From Salinisphaera sp. (GTDB lineage: Bacteria; Pseudomonadota; Gammaproteobacteria; Nevskiales; Salinisphaeraceae): 54,374 bases of DNA. Positions within the stretch are counted from its first letter, which is position 1. Every line of letters starts with the position of its first letter. The notes beneath the pieces were generated by a model. That model saw only the letters and a program-made list of their open reading frames with translations, searched no databases and was not told the DNA's origin. Both the position numbers and the translations under genes were made by a program. Positions 45,840-54,374 of this stretch are shown one piece after another. The DNA lies in NCBI GenBank assembly GCA_027858915.1, contig JAQIBT010000130.1, positions 1 to 54,374 on the forward strand, in the 5' to 3' direction.

Positions 45840-47303
45840 CTATGTCGTCTGCGTATCCGATTCCTTCAATAACGGTCGCGTTAGAACGCTGACGACGACC
45901 AGAGCCACGATATTCGCCACCAGCGCCACAATGCCGGTATTGACCGTGGACAAACTCGCGGGCAGGAAGGGTAGAAGTTGAGTAAGCGTGGTATGCGTCA
46001 CGTTGGTGTAGACGACCGTTGCCACGCCCACAATGATGCCGGCCGCGGCGCCGTATTTGGTGCCAAAGTTTCGTGGCAACACGCTGAGCAGGAGCGATGG
46101 AAACAGCTGGGTGACGAAGCTGTAGGCTAGCAGCAGCAGGGCAACAATGCCGCGGCCACCTGCCAGCGTGAAGTAGACCGCGATCAGCGACACAACCGGG
46201 ACGAGCCATTTGGCCAGGCTGGCGATCTGGCGATCGTCTGCTGAAGGGTTGAAGGTCTGATAGAAGTTGCGGGCGACTACGGTGGCCATGGTCATCGTCA
46301 ACATTGAGCCCGGGACGAGTGCAGCGAGCAGGCCGGCCGCGCCGATCAGGCCAAGCACCCACGGAGGGAATGTCTGAATCGAAATCTGGAGCAGGGCGAG
46401 GTCGTCGTTAGCCAGGTGAGGAATCTGCCCGATGGCGGCAAAGCCGATGAAGAACACGAACAGCAGCATCAGCTGATAAATAGGCAGCACGACGGCATTG
46501 CGTCGGAAAACACGGGCATCGCGGCCGGAGAAGACCGAAGCGAAGAAATGAGGCCACATGTAGAAGCCGAGCATGGTCAGACAGACCGTCGACACGAACC
46601 AGACCGGATTCTTGCCGTCCTTCGGCAAGGCAAGAAAGCCCGGTTTGACTGCTTCGACATGATGAAACATGGGATCGAAGCCGCCGTAATAGTGGATCGG
46701 CAGATAGATCCCCAGAAACAGGACGACGCCGAGGATCATGACGTCTTTGAGTGCTGCGGTCCACGCCGAGCCGCGCAAGCCCGATGCCACCACGTAAAGC
46801 GTGACGACGACAGCGCCAATCCATACCGCGGCTGTGCCGCTGATCGCACCGTAAGACGCGGTTTCAACAATGAGCTTGAGCCCCTTAAACTGCAGAACGA
46901 GATAGGGCATCATTGCGACCAGGCCGACGACCGCGACCAGCACGCCAAGCGCGGGGCTGTTGTACTTGGTCGAGAAAAAGTCGGACTGCGAGACAAGTCC
47001 GTGTTTTTTCCCGTAACGCCAGATGGGCGGTAGTAGCCAGTATGAGATGACGTAGGAGAAACAGCCGTAAGCCAGGATGAACATGGCCGGCGCGCCCTTG
47101 CTGTAGGCCCAGCTGGAGCCGCCCAGAAACGTAAAGGTGGTGTAGATTTCCCCAGCGAGCAGCAAAAAAACGAATATGGAACCGAGGCTGCGGCCACCGA
47201 CGGTCCACTCCTCCAGATCCATGTCCTTGCCGGCCCGGGCCGATATGCCTAGAACCAGCGCCGCGAGAAAGAAAAGCCCGATAATCAGAAGTGCACTGTT
47301 CAT
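45840..47303 (-). CDS. Sodium:solute symporter (SSS family)
   Basis: 487 aa with about thirteen helices. SSS marks: EEWTVGGRSLGSIFVFLLLA near the first helices, FTFLGGSSWAYSKGAPA, then GLRGSAWTAALKDVMILGVV. Its start overlaps the DUF3311 stop by four bases (ATGA). Together with the M20D amidohydrolase upstream in the same run it may import the amidohydrolase substrate, an acylated or peptide-like amino acid. Confidence 0.9.
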   Translation of the reverse strand: MNSALLIIGLFFLAALVLGISARAGKDMDLEEWTVGGRSLGSIFVFLLLAGEIYTTFTFLGGSSWAYSKGAPAMFILAYGCFSYVISYWLLPPIWRYGKKHGLVSQSDFFSTKYNSPALGVLVAVVGLVAMMPYLVLQFKGLKLIVETASYGAISGTAAVWIGAVVVTLYVVASGLRGSAWTAALKDVMILGVVLFLGIYLPIHYYGGFDPMFHHVEAVKPGFLALPKDGKNPVWFVSTVCLTMLGFYMWPHFFASVFSGRDARVFRRNAVVLPIYQLMLLFVFFIGFAAIGQIPHLANDDLALLQISIQTFPPWVLGLIGAAGLLAALVPGSMLTMTMATVVARNFYQTFNPSADDRQIASLAKWLVPVVSLIAVYFTLAGGRGIVALLLLAYSFVTQLFPSLLLSVLPRNFGTKYGAAAGIIVGVATVVYTNVTHTTLTQLLPFLPASLSTVNTGIVALVANIVALVVVSVLTRPLLKESDTQTT

Positions 47304-47500
47304 GACTTGTTCTCATCGCGATTGTTTGGGTCAAGTGCGTAAATGATGCCCATGATGATCGAGGTCAGCACGATCCACATGGCGATCCAGAACATGAAAA
47401 ACGGTAACCCGAGCACGTAGGGGTCGACGCGGTTCGCGAAGAATGCGCCGCCCAGAATGCTGATGAACGGCAACAGCGCCAATAGATATAGCGGTCTCAT
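47300..47500 (-). CDS. Small membrane protein, DUF3311 family
   Basis: 66 aa with two helices (residues 4-22 and 32-54) around NRVDPYVLGLPFFMFW, the DUF3311 core. This family is nearly always found directly upstream of an SSS symporter, as here, with a 4-base overlap. GGGAG precedes ATG 47500. Probably an accessory subunit or folding partner of the symporter. Confidence 0.88.
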   Translation of the reverse strand: MRPLYLLALLPFISILGGAFFANRVDPYVLGLPFFMFWIAMWIVLTSIIMGIIYALDPNNRDENKS

Positions 47501-47582
47501 ACTATCTCCCCATTTTTATTGTTGGAATCTGCCTATTCTTTGAAAGTGCCGGTTGCCGCCGACGCGGCAATGCCAATGCCAC

Positions 47583-48755
47583 TCAGCCGGTAACGGACAA
47601 CAGACTACGCGTGAGCTCCACCCAGTAGGCAGCACCCAACGGCGAGATGCTGTCGTCGAAATCGTAGCTTGTGTTGTGCAGGGCTGCGCTGTTCTCGCCG
47701 TTACCGAGCCAGATATAAGCGCCGGGCGTTGCCTCGAGCATGTACGCGAAATCCTCGGCGCCCATGCTCGGCCCCAGATCGCGGTCAACACGGTTTTCGC
47801 CAACGAGCTGCGCGGCCCCCCGGGCAGCGTTTTCGGTCTCGGCCGCGTGATTGAAGGTTGCTGCATTGATGTAACGATAATCTACGCCGATCGTAGTGCC
47901 GGTCGCGCGACCGATGCCGGCCGCCATATCCTGAAACATGGGTTCGATCGCACGCCGTGTCTCCTCATCCAGCGCACGCACGGTGCCCGAGATTTTTACG
48001 GTATCTGGTATGACGTTGTAGGCACTGCCGCCGTGAACCTGGGTCACGCTGACGACGGCCGGCGACCGGCTCGCGTTGAAACGCCGTGCCGGCAGAGATT
48101 GCAGCTGGGACAGCAGTTGTCCGACTGCCACAAACGGGTCGACGCCGAGATGCGGCATGGCTGCGTGCCCACCCTTGCCGGTGATCGTGAGATCGAAGAA
48201 ATCGCAGGATGCCATGATCGCGCCGGCACAGATGCCGAACCGGCCGGTCGCCAACCCCGGCCAGTTGTGCATACCGTAGACACCATCAACGGGGAACTGC
48301 TCGAACAAGCCATCCTCGATCATGCGCTTGCCGCCGCCGAGCCCTTCCTCAGCAGGCTGGAAAATAAAGTGCACTGTTCCGTCGAAGTCGCGATGCTCTG
48401 CCAGGTAGCGGGCCGCACCTAGCAACATCGTTGTGTGGCCGTCGTGGCCGCAGGCGTGCATTCGACCGGGGTTCTGGGAGCGATGCGCGAATGTGTTGTC
48501 CTCATCCATCGGTAGCGCGTCGATGTCGGCGCGCAGGCCGATGGCGCGCTGCGAACTGCCGTTACGCAACGTGCCGACAATGCCGGTGCCGGCGAGCCCG
48601 CGTGTTGTCTCGATGCCGAATTCCTCGAGACGGTCGGCGATGAAGTTAGCTGTCCGTTCTTCTTCGAATCCAATCTCGGGATGGGCGTGCAGATCGCGGC
48701 GCCATTCGCGCAGATCGTCGTGGAATGCCTCGATGGCTTTCAGGGACGTGCTCAT
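47583..48755 (-). CDS. M20D-family amidohydrolase (hippurate hydrolase/aminoacylase-like)
   Basis: 390 aa. Metal-site motifs: RRDLHAHPEIGFEE, GLRADIDALPM, MHACGHDGHTTMLLGA (Cys/His bridging pair), FIFQPAEEG (general base and ligand) and GMHNWPGL. The dimerisation domain and final SMGAEDFAYML are present. These enzymes cleave N-acyl amino acids such as hippurate, N-acyl-glutamine or indole-acetyl amino acids in the cytoplasm. First gene of a run with DUF3311 and the SSS symporter (82-bp gap). AGGAAG precedes ATG 48755. Confidence 0.9.
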   Translation of the reverse strand: MSTSLKAIEAFHDDLREWRRDLHAHPEIGFEEERTANFIADRLEEFGIETTRGLAGTGIVGTLRNGSSQRAIGLRADIDALPMDEDNTFAHRSQNPGRMHACGHDGHTTMLLGAARYLAEHRDFDGTVHFIFQPAEEGLGGGKRMIEDGLFEQFPVDGVYGMHNWPGLATGRFGICAGAIMASCDFFDLTITGKGGHAAMPHLGVDPFVAVGQLLSQLQSLPARRFNASRSPAVVSVTQVHGGSAYNVIPDTVKISGTVRALDEETRRAIEPMFQDMAAGIGRATGTTIGVDYRYINAATFNHAAETENAARGAAQLVGENRVDRDLGPSMGAEDFAYMLEATPGAYIWLGNGENSAALHNTSYDFDDSISPLGAAYWVELTRSLLSVTG

Positions 48756-48870
48756 GTGACTTCCTGCAGTAAACGTTCTCCGAAAACTAAACCCTGACAG
48801 TAGTTGCCTGCAACATGAACATGGCGTTTGCCTCGCGGCAGCTACCGGCGCGCGAGCTGATGTGACGCTA

Positions 48871-50019
48871 TCAACGCATGGCCGCCAAAGCCTGTTCCAG
48901 ATCGGCGATCAGATCATCGGCGTCCTCGATCCCGATCGACAGACGCAGCAAGTCGTCTGGAATCGGGCTGTTTGGCCCTTCGATCGAGGCGCGGTGTTCG
49001 ATCAGGCTTTCAACGCCGCCCAGGGACGTAGCCCGCACGAACAGTCGAACATTCCTGGCGACCGCCAGCGCGGCATCGAATCCTCCGCGTACCCGAAGCG
49101 ACAGCATGCCGCCGAATCCGCCGCGCATCTGACGCTTTGCCACATCGAAGCCGGGATGAGACATCAGGCCGGGGTAGAGCACGGCATTCAACCCCGGATG
49201 TTCGATGAAATGCTCGGCAATACGCTGGGCATTCTGGCTGGCGCGTTCCACGCGCAGGTGTACGGTCTGCATCCCGCGCAGCAGCAGCCAGGCCTCGAAC
49301 GCCCCGAGGACGGCGCCGCCGTTAACTCGATAATCGCGAATTGAATGCCAGAAATCGTCGTCCGAGCCGGTGGTCAACGCGCCCGCCAATAAATCGCTGT
49401 GTCCGTTGAGATACTTGGTCGCTGAATGCATCACGATATCGGCGCCGTGATCGAGCGGGCGGCACAGGGCAGGTGAGGCCGCCGTCGCATCAACCACCAG
49501 GCGCGCGCCGGCGTCGTGTGCGGCAGCGGCAGCGGCGGCGATGTCTATGACGTCCCAGGTTGGGTTGAGCAGCGGCTCGATCCACAGAAGCTTGGATTGA
49601 CCGGCAACCAGCGCGCGCTCGAGGCTGCCCGGTTCGTCGGCGTCGAACAGATCGATACCAAGACCCCAGTGCTCGGCGAAACGAACGATCCAGTTACGCA
49701 GCGACCAGTACATGACGCGCGGCATGCAGATACGATCGCCGGGATGCAAGGCGTGCAGCACGGCCGAGGCCGCGGCCATGCCAGACGCGAACAGCAACGA
49801 ACCCTGGCCGCCCTCAAGCACGTTCAATGCAATCTCGGCGCGCTCGACCGTCGGGTTGTGATCGCGGCTGTAAATCCGTCCTTCAAACGGGCTGTAATCG
49901 GTGGCGCGCGCGTATGTCGTCGCCGTATCGAGCGGTGCGACTACAGGGCCGGTCGCTTCGAGCGGACGTCCGCCGCGTGCGGCGTTGGTCGCGAATGCAA
50001 AATTCTCTGATGTGGTCAC
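48871..50019 (-). CDS. Cys/Met-metabolism PLP enzyme (cystathionine gamma-synthase/beta-lyase-like)
   Basis: 382 aa from GTG 50019, with GGAG seven bases upstream. The fold-type I PLP domain shows YSRDHNPTVERAE, LLFASGMAAASAVLHALHPG (phosphate binding), VVDATAASPAL and the Schiff-base lysine in HSATKYLNGHSDLLAG. The YSR and NPT residues are shared across the family; the usual SGLGG-type end is present as TSLGGVESLIEHRAS. Synthase, beta-lyase and gamma-lyase activities cannot be told apart. It is 115 bp upstream of the M20D gene on the same strand; cleavage of a sulfur amino acid released by M20D is possible. Confidence 0.88.
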   Translation of the reverse strand: MTTSENFAFATNAARGGRPLEATGPVVAPLDTATTYARATDYSPFEGRIYSRDHNPTVERAEIALNVLEGGQGSLLFASGMAAASAVLHALHPGDRICMPRVMYWSLRNWIVRFAEHWGLGIDLFDADEPGSLERALVAGQSKLLWIEPLLNPTWDVIDIAAAAAAAHDAGARLVVDATAASPALCRPLDHGADIVMHSATKYLNGHSDLLAGALTTGSDDDFWHSIRDYRVNGGAVLGAFEAWLLLRGMQTVHLRVERASQNAQRIAEHFIEHPGLNAVLYPGLMSHPGFDVAKRQMRGGFGGMLSLRVRGGFDAALAVARNVRLFVRATSLGGVESLIEHRASIEGPNSPIPDDLLRLSIGIEDADDLIADLEQALAAMR

Positions 50020-50209
50020 TTGACACTCCAATCGTTATATTTCAAAGAGTTATTATGGCCTTTTGCCGTTTCATAAGCCCCACGTTGCATCCCAGAATAG
50101 CGCTGGACGAAGTGCAGGGCACCGACCAACCTCCATTCTGCGGCCAGGCTCTGAAACGCCGAATGGCGCGCCATCGTTGATCAACTAAGCCAGTAGAATT
50201 GGTGGCTGT

Positions 50210-50550
50210 CTAATTCTGGGTGGAGTGTTCCGAGGCCAGCGTGGTCGCGGCATCACGCGGATAGGTTCGGCGCGCAGTGAACGGGATCATGCCACCGGCC
50301 GCGATGAGATGATCCGCCAGGCGCCCGGTGATAACGACACCGATAATCGCACCCAGACCGATAGCCACTGCGAGCGTGCTGGCGGTCGATTCGGGAAGCC
50401 CGAAACGTCCGCTTATGAAAACTGCGGCAAACGTGCGAAAGCCAGTAAAGTAAAAATTACCTCGGCGCTGAGGCGATGATCAGGATTACGTTGGTCTTGA
50501 TCGATAATATGTGCTTGGCCGCCGGCCACAGCGAGAACTCGCTTGTGTTG
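50210..50550 (-). pseudogene. Truncated, frameshifted MFS transporter remnant
   Basis: Minus-strand reading gives SLWPAAKHILSIKTNVILII, then a one-base shift at about 50461-50466, then FYFTGFRTFAAVFISGRFGL and IGLGAIIGVVITGRLADHLI, ending at a TAG at 50210-50212. This matches the middle of an MFS exporter (helix, GFRTFA, R-L-A-D loop), but both ends of the gene are absent. It lies in a gene-poor patch beside a repeat element. Confidence 0.65.
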
Positions 50551-50908
50551 CATTTAAATTCTCCGTCTATCAGATGGCATGTCCACGACGAATCGGCGCT
50601 CGGCTCACATCAGTGAGGGCGGTTTCGGTTGCTGATATCAAGAACTCACCATATGCCTATGGACAATCCGTAATAATGCTCATCTCTCAATCGATCATGC
50701 GGAGTGGCACTTCTACTTGCCCAGGGATGATGATATGGAGTAAGTCTGAAAACATGCTATTAATGAACGTTTGGACGTGACTGTGAGGATAAGTGCGCTT
50801 GCAGATGTTTCAGATCGACTGAATGACATCGACCAAGGCTTGTTGTCGTTTGATGCGGCCCGACGTGACAGCCCTCTAGCGATATGTATCGGGCGCGTCA
50901 GACAGGGC

Positions 50909-50952
50909 GCAGTAGATTGGCCTTGAGTCCGACAGTCTCTCCTAGCGCGCTG
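50909..50952. repeat. Third copy of the 11.7-kb repeat (half element)
   Basis: The 27 bases 50909-50935 are identical, in inverted orientation, to the end and inside flank of the element at 11709-11814 (core CTTGAGTCCGACAG preceded by GCAGTAGATTGGC). CTCCTAGCGCGCTG follows, matching its outer end. Only one half is present here. Confidence 0.75.
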
Positions 50953-50974
50953 TATTGACCGACGGAGGCCAAAG

Positions 50975-51469
50975 ATGAAATCGAGCAATATACGCGTTCC
51001 ATTTCAGCGCTCTAGGAGACGGGGTGATGGCGACCGACTTTTTCTACCCCTTAGGCTGCAAATTGCGGAGTATCTTCTTCGCTTTAGCGATGGGACGCAT
51101 GAACGCTATCAAGTCGCTTACAACGCGAGTATTGAAGCCGAGAAGTCTCGTCAGCGCTGGCAATATCGTGGCCACGTCTCGCGTCAGCTATCTCTCTACA
51201 ACAGAGCGGGTGAGCGGTTCGGGAAAGTCGATGGCGATCGCAGGATCGAACTGATTCCAGAGGCCGGTCACAATACGATGGCCGATTGGCACGGCTGGCG
51301 TGAATGCGTCTTGGAACCCGGGCCTTCGTTACCGGAAGATGAATTCGAGAAGATTATTGGCTGGCTAAGCAGAGCCTCTGCTGCTTCCGTAATCGCCGAC
51401 AAACGCCGATTAGAACGCGATTTTCGGCGGGTTTACAAGTGTCTCGAATCAATCTCGGAAATCGATTAG
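50975..51469 (+). CDS. Hypothetical protein, orphan
   Basis: 164 aa, no family recognised. Start ATG 50975 has GGAGG seven bases upstream, which supports it as a real gene. It is very rich in Arg and Glu, with no signal peptide or membrane helix. The N-terminal half has beta-like segments (LLRFSDGTHERYQVAYNAS), and the C-terminal half (EDEFEKIIGWLSRASAA, then RRLERDFRRVYKCLESI) is likely helical. It stands alone, 22 bp after the repeat copy, between a pseudogene and a peptidase, in a patch that looks acquired. Confidence 0.5.
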   Translation: MKSSNIRVPFQRSRRRGDGDRLFLPLRLQIAEYLLRFSDGTHERYQVAYNASIEAEKSRQRWQYRGHVSRQLSLYNRAGERFGKVDGDRRIELIPEAGHNTMADWHGWRECVLEPGPSLPEDEFEKIIGWLSRASAASVIADKRRLERDFRRVYKCLESISEID

Positions 51470-51635
51470 CCGGGACTTTGCGCGAATATGCGCAATAATC
51501 GCGCCGCATATTCATTTAACAGAGATGTTTCCAAGACGTGTCGTATTGTCGATTACAGCCAACCGAGAAAAGGGCGGCTCTGCTACACATGAGGGCATGG
51601 ATTGGTCGGGTGGAGCAGAAGACGCGATCATGCGG

Positions 51636-52763
51636 TCAAAATTCGGCTAACGCTTTGATAAACCGGCTCGCGTCGATCGCGCCCCAGCCGGTGCAGGCGT
51701 CCCATCCGGGCTCCGCGGAAAAGCCTGTGACGCCGGCGAAACTGTTGTTGCCCCGTGTAATGTCTCGAAACGGCAGATTGGCGTGGCGGGAGTAGAGTTG
51801 CTCGGTCAGGCCGCTTAGCGGCGCTTTACCGGCCTCGGCCCGGCGCTGATTGGCGAGCGCCACGACAGCGGCAAACACCGGCGCGGCCACCGAAGTCCCC
51901 CCAACCACGCCCGATTGGCCCTGAAAGATAATCTGATAGCCCACCGCGGGATCGGCGTTCAGCGCGACATCGGGTAACCCTCGTCCTGCGCCGGCCGGCA
52001 CCACGCCGCGCTGGAAATCCGGCTGTTGAAACACATCGCTGTAGCCGCCGCCGGTGGCGCCGCCGTTATCACGCGAATTGTAGCTCCAGGCCGTCTCGGT
52101 GCCGTCCGGTTGCAACGACGTGCCGCCAACCGCTACCGCGTGCGGCAGGCTGGCCGGCGCATCGGCGTTGCGCTGCATGGTCTGGCTGGGCTGGTGTTTG
52201 CCGTAAGCGCCTTGATCGCCCGAGGCGATACAGACGGTCACACCCTGGGCGTCCAACTGTTCGACCAGGTTGGCCAGTTGTCGGAGCGCCGGCGCTCCAA
52301 AACTCGATTCCGCATCGCCGTAGGAAACAGACAGCACTGACGGCGTGCGTTCACGATCGTTCAACACATAGCCAAGCGCAGTTTCCATCGATGCCACGAA
52401 ATCGGCATACGTTGCGCCGGCACGTGCCTCGTAGACGATCAGCCCGGCGCCCGGAGCGATCGCGCCGGCCCACTGCAGATCAAGCGATGCTTCCTGATCG
52501 GCGCGCGCCTCGCCGTGATCGTTCTGTATGCCGTCGACCGATACAAACTCGACCGACGCCGGCTTGATGCCGTGGCTGCGCCAGAACATCTGTGCATCTC
52601 GAAGACTGTAGCCGTTGGAAAATTCCAGAATGCCAATGCTCTGACCATTGCCGTCGAGGTCATCAGGCACTTGATAGGCTTGGCGGATATCGCCCGGAAA
52701 ATAGCCCTGACCGCCGTTGGGCACCACGGCACCCGGCGCGAAAATGAAATATTTCTGAAGCAT
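51636..52763 (-). CDS. Sedolisin-type serine-carboxyl peptidase (S53)
   Basis: 375 aa from ATG 52763 (AAGGAG upstream). The catalytic set is complete: Glu91 and Asp95 (DQEASLDLQ), the oxyanion Asp183 (ASGDQGAYG) and Ser291 (GGTSVAAPVFAAV). The C-terminal calcium-site region (FRDITRGNN, GWDACTGWGAID) is typical. There is no propeptide domain and no signal peptide: the catalytic domain starts within 20 residues of the N-terminus. Sedolisins usually act at acid pH outside the cell after self-processing, so a bare domain is odd. It follows the S10 peptidase by 82 bp and probably shares its transcript. Confidence 0.9.
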   Translation of the reverse strand: MLQKYFIFAPGAVVPNGGQGYFPGDIRQAYQVPDDLDGNGQSIGILEFSNGYSLRDAQMFWRSHGIKPASVEFVSVDGIQNDHGEARADQEASLDLQWAGAIAPGAGLIVYEARAGATYADFVASMETALGYVLNDRERTPSVLSVSYGDAESSFGAPALRQLANLVEQLDAQGVTVCIASGDQGAYGKHQPSQTMQRNADAPASLPHAVAVGGTSLQPDGTETAWSYNSRDNGGATGGGYSDVFQQPDFQRGVVPAGAGRGLPDVALNADPAVGYQIIFQGQSGVVGGTSVAAPVFAAVVALANQRRAEAGKAPLSGLTEQLYSRHANLPFRDITRGNNSFAGVTGFSAEPGWDACTGWGAIDASRFIKALAEF

Positions 52764-52845
52764 CGGGGGCGGCTCCTTGGTGTTGTAACGCTCTTGTGAC
52801 TCGCGCGAAGCGTGTCGGTGCCAATACATAATCGATGGGGGCAGA

Positions 52846-54357
52846 TCAACCATCTTTTGTCGGATTGGACGGGCCGGCTTGCGCTGCAGTCTGGCTGTCG
52901 ATCGCGCGGTGCATGAAATCGCGCATGTCGTGATTCAGCGCCTGTTGTTCGGGGTCGCGCAGATAAACCATGTGGCCAGACGCATACAGTTGGAACTCCA
53001 CATGATCGCGCAGCTCGGCCGGCAAATTCATGTGCGAGACCGTGTACTCGGCAGCGTAGAAGGGCGTGGCCAGATCGTGCCGCCCGCCGACGAAAAGCAC
53101 GCGCAGATAGGGATTGCGGATCATCGCGTCGCGCAGGTTGCTGGCCGCGTCGATGTAGTACGCCTTGTTGTATCCGGCGACGCCGGGCTGCCACTTCCAC
53201 TCCGCGATAGCCGCATCGCTCAGCGTCACATAGGGCTGCGTTTTAGTGACGCCCAGATTGCGAGTCAAGTGCTCGTTGATTGCTGCCGTAAAGGCACCGT
53301 TGATAGCCGCATTAGTTGGATCGTAGTCGGGAAAATCATCGAGTGCTAAGAGATCGCCACCGCTGTATCGTGTGTCATAACGCCCGAGCACACGTGACTC
53401 ATCGCGCAGCAGCTCCTTGCGAAAGCGCGACTGGCTGATTCGCAGGTTAGCCAGGCGACAATATTCAGGTGTCAGACCGGTATAAGCCGCCAGCCGTTTG
53501 ACAACGTGCTCGCGCTCGGCCTCCGGCAGCAGATCACCCTTCATCAACGCCGATGCGTATTCATTACTCGCGAATTCACGCACCTCATCCAGGAACGTCG
53601 GCAGGTCGTCAGGTTTGTCGCTGCTGGCCAGCCGGTCGTAGTACCAGGCGGTCGCCGCATAGGTCGGCAAGACCAACGGATAGGGCAGGTCGTTGCCGGA
53701 GTTGGGGTTGTCCGCCTCGAAGTTCAGTATCGACGACACCAGCACCACGCCGTTGAAGGCCATGCCGAGCGTGGTCTGCAGATAGTCCACCAGAAAGGCC
53801 GAGCGCGTCGTGCCGTAGCTTTCACCGGCAAGAAACTTCGGCGAGTTCCAACGCTGGTTGACCGTCACATATCGACGGATGACGTCGCCGATCGATTCGA
53901 TATCCACCTCGACGCCGAAGAACGCATCGCTCGGCGCATCTCCAAGCACATGGCTGTAGCCGGTGCCGATCGGGTCGATGAAAACTAGGTCGGTGTCGCC
54001 CAGCAGGGTGTTCGGATTGTCGATCAGCGTATACGGCGCCGGCGGCGTGGCCGCGTCGGCGCGCACCTCGATACGCTTGGGGCTCCATCCGCCCATGTGC
54101 ACGTAGGACGACGACGAACCGGGCCCGCCGTTGTAGGCAAAGGTCAGCGGCCAGGGTGCTTCGCTCGCTGCGTTATTACGCACATAAGCAATATAGAAGA
54201 TTCGTCCGGCGTGATCGCCAACGCTCACGTCGATCGAGCCCACTGTCGCGGTGTAGTCGATCGTCTCGCCGTCGAGCACCAGGCTGTGGCGCGTGACGAT
54301 GTCCGCAGGTCGCTCGGGCTGTTTGGGTGATTCGCCATCGATTGCGTGTTCATTCAT
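52846..54357 (-). CDS. Serine carboxypeptidase, S10 family
   Basis: 503 aa; GAGGAG precedes ATG 54357. Alpha/beta-hydrolase fold with the S10 motif FAYNGGPGSSSSY (oxyanion region, 74-85), the nucleophile Ser180 in GESYG, the acid Asp in GGRHDLATP and the His in ASGHMVYL. It removes C-terminal residues from peptides. The first 25 residues are charged (NEHAIDGESPKQPERPADI), so no signal peptide is seen. Upstream of the sedolisin gene, with which it likely forms a peptide-degrading pair. Confidence 0.9.
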   Translation of the reverse strand: MNEHAIDGESPKQPERPADIVTRHSLVLDGETIDYTATVGSIDVSVGDHAGRIFYIAYVRNNAASEAPWPLTFAYNGGPGSSSSYVHMGGWSPKRIEVRADAATPPAPYTLIDNPNTLLGDTDLVFIDPIGTGYSHVLGDAPSDAFFGVEVDIESIGDVIRRYVTVNQRWNSPKFLAGESYGTTRSAFLVDYLQTTLGMAFNGVVLVSSILNFEADNPNSGNDLPYPLVLPTYAATAWYYDRLASSDKPDDLPTFLDEVREFASNEYASALMKGDLLPEAEREHVVKRLAAYTGLTPEYCRLANLRISQSRFRKELLRDESRVLGRYDTRYSGGDLLALDDFPDYDPTNAAINGAFTAAINEHLTRNLGVTKTQPYVTLSDAAIAEWKWQPGVAGYNKAYYIDAASNLRDAMIRNPYLRVLFVGGRHDLATPFYAAEYTVSHMNLPAELRDHVEFQLYASGHMVYLRDPEQQALNHDMRDFMHRAIDSQTAAQAGPSNPTKDG

Positions 54358-54374
54358 GGGATATCTCCTCGGCC

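Noticed and set aside
50713-50988. Minus-strand open frame of 91 codons next to the repeat
   Set aside because: Runs through the repeat element; no recognisable family and no ribosome-binding site.

Overview
The window is a GC-rich (about 60% by eye) chromosomal stretch from a bacterium, most likely a gammaproteobacterium. An E. coli-like NAD-malic enzyme, Tpm, Pol IV, DUF1244 and a YbiX-type hydroxylase point that way. A halophilic genus such as Salinisphaera would fit, but that is a guess. Genes are closely packed and mostly metabolic or transport genes. I saw no tRNA, rRNA, CRISPR array, prophage or intact insertion sequence.

Layout. 0.1-5.3 kb: a DgoR-like GntR regulator, a frameshifted YeeE/YedE sulfur-compound transporter, a two-domain SnoaL/flavin monooxygenase and a glutathione transferase. 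5.3-9.1 kb: a divergent locus with GntR regulator plus BASS-type transporter on one side and a zinc nucleobase/nucleoside deaminase plus CynX/NimT-type MFS transporter on the other; a decayed 5-hydroxyisourate hydrolase gene hints at a former purine/urate role. 9.3-9.97 kb: a PKHD-type Fe(II)/2-oxoglutarate hydroxylase.

10.2-25.7 kb is a glycerol region: aldehyde dehydrogenase, glpK, glpD, a complete glycerol ABC transporter operon (glpS-T-P-Q, DUF2160 protein, glpV) and glpR. GlpR-like operators sit inside the glpD and glpS promoters and in front of glpR, so uptake, phosphorylation and oxidation of glycerol are probably one regulon. Embedded in it (15.7-17.8 kb) is an unusual trio: a TPR protein, a DUF6065-like protein and a 2OG-Fe(II) oxygenase.

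25.9-42.3 kb holds mixed housekeeping and catabolic genes: an SDR, tadA, a decarboxylating D-malate/tartrate-type dehydrogenase, a class III aminotransferase, a DUF2254 membrane protein, a large MscS channel, maeA, an MBL hydrolase with a zinc ribbon, tpm, a second GST, dinB, a frameshifted purU, a LysE exporter and DUF1244. The 700-bp gap before maeA carries perfect DnaA boxes.

42.5-45.5 kb is a fructose-type ABC operon (frcBCA) with a LacI-type operator. 45.8-50.0 kb pairs an SSS symporter and its DUF3311 partner with an M20D amidohydrolase and a Cys/Met-metabolism PLP enzyme. 50.2-51.5 kb is an accessory patch: an MFS pseudogene, a third copy of a repeat first seen at 11.7 kb, and an orphan gene. 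The window closes with two adjacent peptidases, a sedolisin and an S10 carboxypeptidase, neither with a visible signal peptide.

The best candidates for something new are the TPR/DUF6065/2OG trio, the asymmetric GlpS/GlpT ATPase pair, the DnaA-box cluster and the repeat family.
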